From Watersipora subatra (Eukaryota; Bryozoa; Gymnolaemata; Cheilostomatida; Watersiporidae), in assembly GCF_963576615.1 (NCBI RefSeq), contig NC_088716.1, positions 59,474,228 to 59,538,227 on the forward strand: DNA of 64,000 nucleotides, in the 5' to 3' direction. Position numbers and translations under genes: made by a program. Under the pieces are notes generated by a model. That model worked only from the letters and a program-made list of their open reading frames with translations, did not search any database and was not told where the DNA came from. This document shows, piece by piece, positions 56,801 to 64,000 of this stretch (the stretch's first letter is position 1; each line of letters begins with the position of its first letter).

Positions 56801-57036
56801 TATAAAATATTATACAGCTTATTACCTAGCATTCCACAATTGTTATTATTATGGTTATCATTATGGGATCTGTACACTAATATAAAATATTATACAGCTT
56901 ATTACCTAGCATTCCACAATTGTTATTATTATAATTATCATTATGGGATCTGTACACTAATATAAAATATTATACAGCTTATTACCTAGCATTCCACAAT
57001 TGTTATTATATTTGTAACCATTATAAGATCTGTACT
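44886..57036. repeat. 80-bp satellite array, about 152 units
   Basis: Unit parts in order: TATAAAATATTATACAGC, TTATTACCTAGC, ATTCCACAATTG, TTATTATTATGATTATCA, TTATGGGATC, TGTACACTAA. The phase mark TTATGGGATC falls at 44941 and at 56941, exactly 150 units apart, and every unit between keeps the register, so there is no net indel in 12 kb. Variation is by substitution at a limited set of positions (for example GGGATC/AGGATC, TTCCAC/TTTCAC, CAGCTT/CAGTTT). First and last units are more diverged. Non-coding: stops in all frames. Confidence 0.98.
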
Positions 57037-57343
57037 CTTTTTAAAAACTGCTGATAAAAAAAGATTTGAAAATATAACTTATATTTTCCATTGAAAAATT
57101 ATGTTCTCTATTTGAGCAAATATAGGTGCACAATATATAGCATGGAGCGTACATACAACTATCCGTGTTGAGACTTTTCCATGCTCTTTTTTTTGGGTCC
57201 TGACAGCTTTTGTTTATAGCGGAAACTCTGCCCTCTGCTTCTCAGAAGCGGACCAATTTCTCTTGTACCGGCCAGTGCTGGCCATTCCCTCTTTCAGCCA
57301 GGTCAGTCGTCTCTTCTCTCAGTTGTGTTGAGCCGTTTTTTTG
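57037..57343. other. Transition from satellite to decayed retroelement
   Basis: Sequence changes from AT-rich to mixed at about 57180. The frame at 57210-57431 is not supported by any domain. Confidence 0.5.
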
Positions 57344-58493
57344 CCGGCCGAGTAGGACTGAGGTTGACTGGGCTGCTGAGTGTTTGGCAGAGATGTCAGT
57401 TGGCTGGCTTCCCTCACACTCTTCCCATTAGAAGCAGTGGGAGGCTCTAATAAGTAGCCTGAAGTACAAATTAGCTGTGTCCAGAGGTGGTGTTACTGGG
57501 TTTCATACCTGCTCCAGATGTCGTGTCTCCAGTCGCAGGACTTCTGTGACTTGCTGGCTCAACAATCGATAGGAAACGATGTCAGTCATGGCCTTGGCCA
57601 CATCTGCCTAGAGGTTGCTGTCGGCCAGCAGTTGGCTGGTTTTCCTTTGCTGTCTGTTCTTGATTATTTGGCTAGCTAGCTGACTTTTCAGGATTTAGAA
57701 AAGAGGAGAGGGTTTGGTGGGCAAAGTAGGTTTGCCCGACTCTTCTGGCGCTGGCACTCCGCACTGGACAGGAGTAATTAAATTCTCCGCGAAACTGTGT
57801 TTGTCTTCCCTGGTTTTCTGCTTCGGCTGACTTTGTGGAGTTAGTGAGCTGTGTTTAGATAGTGAGTACATGATTCCATTTTTAGATCAGGGGTCAGCTT
57901 CTGTATTGTAGAAACATTTTCCATTGGAGCCAGTCCACATGGTACACCATATTTCTATGCTGGCTGTCCTCATGTTTTTCGGTGCTGCATCACCTAATCA
58001 ACTTTGCATGCACTGTCATGTGCGAAAGGACACACAAAGATGTCACAGTATTGAGAATGTAGTGCTGGCCTCTCAGGGTTCCTAGTCTTATAGCCGCAGA
58101 TGCCGCATCTGTTCCCTCTGTTTCTTAGTGCTGCCGTTACCCTGTCCTAAGTTATTTGGAAGGTTCAGCGGGCTTTTATTACCTGGAATAGCTTCACAAA
58201 TCTGGTTTGCAGCTTTAGATTGCCTCTTCATTGCCTTTTTTTAAATAATCCAGACACAGTCATCAGGGGTGTAAAATAATGGCTCTTCCTGGTCTGGTCC
58301 TCCTTTCAGCTCTCCATCTGTGTCTGGCAGAGTGTGTTGGGCACCTCTGGCAGAGAGCTTCTTTTATATGCCCATTACATCTTTACCTGTTTGATAGAAT
58401 TTTGTGGGAAGGATTGACATTCAAGATGATCTAGAAGTTGTAGTCTTTACCCTAACAATAGCATGCCATCAGAGTCAATTGCACACTCAGGAG

Positions 58494-58694
58494 TCAATTG
58501 CACAGCCAACAAAGTGAAGTATGGAATGCCCTGAGCAGGAACCTTTGCAGGTAGAAGTAGGGCCAGAAATATTTGATGGCCACCGCCAACAACTCGCTCT
58601 GAGTGACACAATAATTCCTTTCTACAAGTGCCAGGGTTTTAATGAAATAGCTGATCATTCTTTTATCTAGAACAAAACTGCCCCTCACCTGCAT
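58494..58694 (-). pseudogene. Gypsy RNase H fragment
   Basis: Encodes ISYFIKTLALVERNYCVTQS, then ELLAVAIKYFWPYFYLQRF and LLRAFHTSLCWLCN. In Gypsy RNase H this region normally reads SK.L...ERNYCVT..ELLAVV and later RTDH; here the catalytic TDH aspartate is lost (AFH). Confidence 0.75.
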
Positions 58695-58699
58695 CCATA

Positions 58700-59217
58700 T
58701 CTAATATATCCGACTGGTTTGGATCGGAATATTCCAAGATGGGCACAAAAATATGCTGCCTTCAAGGCTCTAAAAGGTGGCTTGGTCCTCGTTCCTCCAT
58801 GTCTTTACTTCTCTCTTCCTGTTCGCTTGTGTAGAGGTCAAACTTTGCAGCTGTGGTAGCGAACCTTGGGTGTATTGATGGTAGTAGCCCACAGTCCCCA
58901 GATAGCCTTGTAGCTCGCTGAAAACATTAGGGATAGGCCAGTCTCAAAATGCTGTGCCTCTTCAAAATCAATAGCTACCCCTTCTTTGTTAACCACATAG
59001 CCCAGGTAGTAAACTTGTGATTGGAGTTCTCACTTGGCTGGTTTGAGCCTGAGTCCTGTTCCCATCAGCCATTGGAGCACTCTCACCAGCCTGTGCAGGT
59101 GAGTGTTGACGTCTGGTGTAAAGACTATGATGACATCCAAGTCGAGTAGCAGCATGTCGCTACTCTACTTGCCAGTGAGAGCCAGTGAAGGCCACACGAC
59201 ACTCGCTCCATCAGCTT
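58700..59217 (-). pseudogene. Gypsy reverse transcriptase, palm and connection remnant
   Basis: Minus strand, shifted frames: LDLDVIIVFTPDVNTHLHRL stands where the polymerase active site (YLDD) belongs, with the aspartate pair broken up. LRLKPAK, a stop, then YYLGYVVNKEGVAID follow, the usual end of the polymerase domain. Confidence 0.65.
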
Positions 59218-59544
59218 CTAAAAGGTAACTGGGGCTGAAGTCAGCCTGTCAGCCAGTGCTGCCCCCTTTAGAGGCCAGAGCAGGTTGCAAAAGTGAATGG
59301 TCGCATGTGCATTGATGTCCATGAGCACTTGCCAGTAGCCGCTGACCATGTCCAGCGAGTTAAAAATTCTAGACAGAGCATCAAGGCTGTCATCAATCTG
59401 GAGAAGGATGTAACTGTCTTGCTCAGTTACTGCATTTAGGCACTGATAGTCAAAACAGAACGTCCACTTACTGTCCTTCTTCTGAACCAACACCAAAAGA
59501 GAGCTCTTGGCATCTCCGTCCAGCTCAATGAGCCTTTTCTTCAT
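59218..59544 (-). pseudogene. Gypsy reverse transcriptase, fingers and palm fragment
   Basis: 108 codons: LVLVQKKDSKWTFCFDYQCL, NAVTEQDSYILLQIDDSLDA and FNSLDMVSGYWQV are the standard Gypsy motifs (the last D is the first catalytic aspartate, present here). Ends LTSAPVTF at a TAG; the sense goes on downstream with further stops. Confidence 0.85.
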
Positions 59545-60755
59545 GAGGTCCTACACTTGGCATTTCGCCTTCCTTATAGGGCACAAGCCGATGGGTTTTG
59601 GCCACGGTTACCTTAGAACCACGATGCTTGTCTTGCAATTGCTAGACCCATTTTGTTAACTAATGCACCAAGAGTGCAAGTTGGCTAACAGATTGATCCT
59701 GTACTGCTGCCATTTGTTCAACTGGTTTCCCTCTACCATCCTGACAAGTAGCTGCTGGTGTTTTTTAGTCTTAATTTGGAAGAGCTTGGTACCACACACA
59801 TCGTGTCAATCAAAATGGGGGTAGGTATGGAGAGTATATGCCTTTGCAGGCAGGGTTGTCCAGCTTGCTGGAGAACATTTTCTTTGTTATGTTGGCTCAT
59901 TGGAGGTCCAGCTGATTACTATAGAACATACGGATAGGCTGCTCAACTTGGACGGCATGTGTTCGTGAGGGCAATCTGTGCATTTCTCTTCAGGGTACTC
60001 AGTTCAGCTGCTTTATTTTACCGATTGGCTCTGGCTATTTCTCAGAACTTTTGTATGAAATACTCAAAGTCCCTGGTTTTAGAATGTTTAAGTCCCTTAA
60101 ACTGATGGGTCAGGACCGGGTCCACAATACCATCATCACAGCTTTTTCAATACATTGATGAGATGATTCAAATCTCTTTTTGTGCTTCGGGCATGCCAGG
60201 TGGCCATGCCGGTAGCTGCCCACTTGCGATCTGACCCCTTAAAGGTTTAGAGGCAGGCTTTCACCTTTAAGGAAGTTGTGGGAAAGTTATTTAGTGGTTT
60301 GATGGCTCGTGTGAAGCTTGTAGGTCAAAGATCCTACTGTAAACAATTCTCAGAGACCCTTTGCTTATAAACCAGACAATGTAGAGTTGGAGCATTTTTC
60401 TCACTCGGCCTGGCGAAATCGAGTGGTTTTTTGCTCTCCGGACAGGGCTTAGGTTGGCCAAGCTGTTGAGTGTCTGGCCAAGATATCAGTTGGCTGGCGT
60501 CTCTCACAGAAACAAATATATAGAGAAAGCACATACGCTTCTTGCTTGTGCTACTTTTTTGATAAACTAATGGAGGCAAATGAATATTTTCTGGATAGTT
60601 CCGAATAGGACCAGTTTATTTAAGGGCTTATAGTAATCACGGCTGTAGTTTTCTGCCTTGATGTTCCCTTGTTAACCATTTCAGGATAAATTCACTCATC
60701 TGTCTCTTTCTATGAGCCTTGGATCGTCTTGCATGTGTGTTGTGGAACGACAGCC

Positions 60756-60959
60756 TTATTGCAACCGGCAGCAGGTGCTACTGTTGCGACCTGCATTTTC
60801 CATGGTGAACCTGCCCAAGTTGGGGCAGTCCTTATGGATGGTAGACCTTACCTGGATCGTTTCCTTGGTGGAGCGGGGTTGCTTCTGCAGCTTTTCAACT
60901 CTTTCTGTCAGCTGCCCTACCATAAGCGTGAGCTGGCTGATGGCATTTCTTTTCCCCAA
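60756..60959 (-). pseudogene. Possible gag remnant upstream of the minus-strand Gypsy
   Basis: Frame MGKRNAISQLTLMVGQLTER, then VEKLQKQ and CPNLGRFTMENAG. A heptad-like Leu/Val spacing followed by a CP.LGR... end resembles gag just after a zinc knuckle. Position (5' of pol on the minus strand) agrees, but it is outside the direct repeats. Confidence 0.3.
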
Positions 60960-61004
60960 CTAAGTGTATATATATGTAGGTATCTATATATACATATATA
61001 TATA

Positions 61005-62289
61005 CCGTAAAACCTCTAATCGAATGCCATGGTGCTCTTTTTTCCAACCTTACTTCTATAGTGGCAGTCAATTGGAGACGGTGTTCAAATAGAGATTGGC
61101 GATCTATTTTTCAAATAGCCCGTCAGAATTTTTGAAACTTACCTCTAACCTGTCAACAATCTCTTAATAAACGTGCATCGAGAAACTGAGAAATATCTTT
61201 ACCAGTCGCTTTATCATTGCCTTAATCTTATGCTTGCAATTGACCTGCAATGATATTGTAGCCTGTGTCCTTTTTTGCATTTTGTTGGCATTTGTAATTT
61301 TTATTTCATTCTAAATTTGAAAACATATTTTATTTTATATCTATATTTAACATTGTTGAATAAAAGCTCATTGCAGTCTTTGATATGTTTGCTACAGATT
61401 GCAGCCAAAACTAGCTTTTCACGTGCAATAGAACTGGAGTTATGAGCATCGATCCATTGTAAGCTGTGTTAAGGTAGTCGCAAGGATGCTATTAAATAAC
61501 ATGCCATAAATCTGCATATTTATAAGTTACATGTATTCAATATTAATCTAACAAATGGTATAAATATATATTTATGAACAAGTGACATAAACGAATCATA
61601 CTTATATTACATGCAGAAGCAAAAATTAACGTTTTTAAAACAAACATATTTCCATCGTTTGCTCCGATAGCTGCGTTCTGGTTGCTACTTTCAATGGAAC
61701 AAACATATTCTAGTTGTCCAATACCATCCACAATATCTTCTGGCCTCAACTCTTCTTTTGCACTGCTGAACTAGTCGAAATTAGCGTCCAAACAATTTTT
61801 TAGCAGAGTAAAACTTTTAAGCGCTGCATTTAGCACTAATGCAATGCATAAAAGTTTGCAGAGTAAACGTAATCTATGGTCCAAAATTTGCGAACAGGTT
61901 TTATATACATGTTCTACGAAGTATAAGGACCGCGTTATAAAAGAACTACTATTAGCCCGAAACCGTTATTGGTTATTGCTATATTGTTGCTTTCGAACAT
62001 TTGACAAAAAAATGAAGAGCTTTGGAATTGGACAACGAGCGAATTAATTGTTATTGGTATAAACTATTAATCATTAATACGGTTTTGTGGACACTTCTAC
62101 TGATCAGTTGGTATTATGGACTCGTAAAGATAAAAAAATGTCAAAGTGGCTGTCAAAAGAAGGTGGCGTTCAATTAGAGAGTGGGGGTCTATTTTTCAAC
62201 CCTTCTGTCAGGGTGGCGGTCAATTGGAGGTGGCGTTCAAATAGAGGTGGCGTTCAAATAGAGGTGGCGTTCAATTAAAGGTTTTCCGG
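61005..62289. mobile_element. TA-type DNA element B
   Basis: CCGTAAAACCTCTAATCGAA at the left, AATTAAAGGTTTTCCGG at the right, flanked by TA at both ends (61003-61004, 62290-62291). 1,285 bases. The subterminal block GGTGGCGTTCAAATAGA is present three times at 62221-62275. A minus-strand frame (61543-61749) aligns in sense with a frame in element A (near 26690-26790), both with an EEL/PED...G(I/M)(G/E)QL pattern, so it may be a decayed transposase end. Confidence 0.8.
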
Positions 62290-62292
62290 TAT

Positions 62293-62755
62293 ATATACAG
62301 ATATATATATATATATATACCATATACACATACACATAACCTCGATTTGATATAGATATTTTTGATATAGACACATCTATCTACATATACATTTCTCAAA
62401 GTACGTTTGTATGTTGTATATCTGTCTGCATTCCTGCTATAGCTAGTATTAGAATAGCCTATTACTAACTAGCTTAGTAGAATTTTTCATTGGGAATGTG
62501 CCAGGCCACTTGGCAATGGCCTGCCACTTGCTGATGAGTTTCCTGCCAGCAAGTGGTAAGCAAATCTTAGCTTGGGCATGACTCTCTTGGGGGGTGGGGG
62601 AGAGAGTTGTCTTCCCCCGGTGTTGCTAAGTGTCCCAGGCTCTCTCTCTCTCCCCCACCCCCCAAGAGAGCCATGCCCAGGCTAAGCAAATCTCATCACT
62701 TCTCTTTGTTTATAAGCTGATTTTTAATGCCCGAGCAATGCCGGGAAGCACAGCT
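62293..62755 (-). mobile_element. SINE-family copy 1 of a cluster of three
   Basis: AT-rich start (62293-62320), CATTTCTCAAAGTACG, then GTGCCAGGCCACTTGGCA and the terminal GCCGGGAAGCACAGCTAGT. The tRNA-like part is missing. Contains the long hairpin at 62567-62686. Confidence 0.6.
62567..62686. repeat. Long imperfect hairpin, arms of about 40 bases
   Basis: TTAGCTTGGGCATGACTCTC, TTGGGGGGTGGGGGAGAGAG on the left; CTCTCTCTCTCCCCCACCCC, CCAAGAGAGCCATGCCCAGG and CTAAG on the right. Only a few mismatches. AAGCAAATCT flanks both sides, so the hairpin looks like an inverted duplication inside the SINE copy. Confidence 0.85.
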
Positions 62756-63283
62756 AGTATATATACATTTCTCAAAGTATGTCGTCTATCATTGTATGTA
62801 GGCCTATATTTGTACGCGTTCCAGCTATTGATCTTAAAATCTTGGAATAAAGAACTCGTTCCGATGAAAATTTGATCTCGGATCCACCTGTTCACAAGTC
62901 CGATGCCGTACCCATTACACCAACGAGATTGAGTTGCTAAGTTGCCGATATAAGTCATTACAAATGTATATGCGAGCAAATACCCGACGGCTTTGCGTAC
63001 GATGCAGGGTCATAGCAAAACATCACAAGAAGCTGTTGGCTCTCATTATTAAGCGTACTCAACTTTTTCATTGTCAGATGTTTTTTATTTTTCAGTGTCA
63101 GTGCCAGGTTAACAGCAAGCAACTCTCATTACCTCCTATTGTTCAGAAGACAAAATTTTTTTCTCTTGACATGTAATTTGAAAGTTAGAATGGCAAATGT
63201 TGTTATATGTTAAATACAAATCAATTTTCTGTCCTAAGGCGTTTCTATTAACTGGGCAACACCGGGTAGCACAGCTAGTATAT
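62756..63283 (-). mobile_element. SINE-family copy 2
   Basis: Begins ATATATACATTTCTCAAAG and ends GGGCAACACCGGGTAGCACA, GCTAGT. The tRNA-like part (62860-62935, minus strand) has GTGTAATGGGTACGG and GTGGATCCGAGATCAAAT. Confidence 0.65.
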
Positions 63284-63672
63284 ATATTTCTTTAAGCTTG
63301 TGTGTATGTGTATATGTGTGTCCAGCTATAGCTACTAAAATCTTGTGATAAAGAATTCGTAAAGCAAAAGATTTGATCTCAGTACCTCCCATTTACCAGT
63401 TGACTGCCTTACTAACTGAGCCACAGAGCTTGATCGATTTGCTAGGCAATATATGCCGGTAAATGAAAGCGAATAGGCTAGTGCTTTAGGTCATGATGTA
63501 AAGTCATAGCGTAGCTTTGTAGAAGCCGTAGCTCTTATTAGTAAGCTTACTCTACTTTTCCATTGGCGATGTGCCAGGCTAATAGTAAGTGGCAGGCAAC
63601 TCTCAATACCTCGCAAAGTTTATAAGCTGATTTTTAATACTTGGGCAACGCCGGGTAGCACAGCTAGTTTGA
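63284..63672 (-). mobile_element. SINE-family copy 3
   Basis: Clearest tRNA-like head of the three, minus strand about 63440-63375: GTGGCTCAGTTAGTAAGGCA (A box) and GGAGGTACTGAGATCAAATC (near B box). Ends GGGCAACGCCGGGTAGCACA, GCTAGT. Same GTGCCAGGC(T/C) block as copy 1. Confidence 0.7.
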
Positions 63673-64000
63673 TATATATGTATCAAATATAATAGAAGAA
63701 AATATTAAGAAGAAAGTAAATTTTCACTCAACGAGCTACAAATTTGTTTCGTGTGATGCACTCCTCAGATACGGTTTAACTAAAAGGAAAAGCTGTACCG
63801 AAATGCTAGACATTGGCTCGATGTTGTTATCATTTGATTTAGTGCTGAATGTAACCGAGAAGATAACTCCTAGCATGTCTGCAATTAAAAGCCAACTCAT
63901 TTCTTTTATTCAATGTGCTCAAGTGTGGTTTGCATATCATGAAGTATTTTTCTAATAAACATAGTTTCATTATTTTGTTTTGTTTGTATGTGGTTGTGCT
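63673..64000. other. Window end, no feature seen
   Basis: AT-rich, without recognised gene or repeat. Confidence 0.5.

Larger units (their letters stand above)
57344..60509 (-). mobile_element. Decayed Ty3/Gypsy element, minus strand
   Basis: Minus-strand reverse transcriptase and RNase H fragments lie between two direct repeats of about 75 bases (57344-57420 and 60436-60509, sharing TGTCAGTTGGCTGGC-like and GTTGAGTGT-like blocks), which may be the remains of LTRs. Integrase could not be read with confidence in 57430-58490. The pol sequence differs from the other two Gypsy elements here. Confidence 0.6.

Noticed and set aside
44886..57036. CRISPR-like array
   Set aside because: Units are contiguous and homogeneous with no unique spacers, and the DNA is eukaryotic.
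57210..57431. 73-codon frame after the satellite
   Set aside because: Falls in the direct-repeat, LTR-like relic and reads on the opposite strand to the retroelement; no recognisable domain.
63360..63450. Functional tRNA gene
   Set aside because: Only degenerate A and B boxes; the cloverleaf cannot be closed, and the piece recurs in three copies within a SINE family.

Overview
This is eukaryotic, AT-rich, intron-bearing nuclear DNA. It is very probably from an invertebrate animal: one gene is an animal-type spermidine synthase split by GT-AG introns, and the rest is mostly decayed transposons of kinds common in marine invertebrates (Ty3/Gypsy, hAT, Tigger/pogo, Tc1-like and TTAA-type miniature elements, a tRNA-derived SINE) plus large tandem arrays. 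I cannot name the species. No operons, rRNA, CRISPR or intact tRNA genes were seen.

Layout. 1-3050: 3' part of a broken Ty3/Gypsy element. 3232-6690: decayed hAT-type transposase on the minus strand, with a Tc1-like miniature element beside it, bracketed by pieces of a TTAA-type repeat. 8805-8940: short minisatellite. 9415-12489: Tigger-like transposon with another pogo-like miniature element nested in it. 13505-13990: inverted copy of a segment that also lies inside the Tigger element. 14529-15139: unrecognised coding-like stretch. 16209-17420: TA microsatellite, SINE and other repeats. 19083-25687: seven exons of spermidine synthase, with a probable last mini-exon near 29772; its introns carry at least four transposons and two minisatellites. 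31000-40530: repeats, including a nested set: an old repeat, split by a CCCTACAGG-ended element, split in turn by a complete but inactivated Gypsy element with two short LTRs and a GCAGT target duplication.

40803-57036 is the most unusual part. Four unrelated tandem arrays (115 bp x5, 19 bp x about 66, 40 bp x8, 80 bp x about 152) surround one well-formed exon (43333-44056) of an unrecognised gene. The 80-bp satellite runs about 12.1 kb in exact register, with no net insertion or deletion, and has higher-order periods such as 13 units (1,040 bp). The 40-bp array starts at the exon's splice donor and repeats donor-like GTAAG sequences.

57184-60960: badly decayed minus-strand Gypsy element. 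61005-62289: TA-flanked DNA element related to the one in the last spermidine synthase intron. 62300-63672: cluster of three SINE-family copies. The only confident host genes are spermidine synthase (polyamine synthesis) and the unknown exon at 43 kb; everything else is mobile or tandem DNA.
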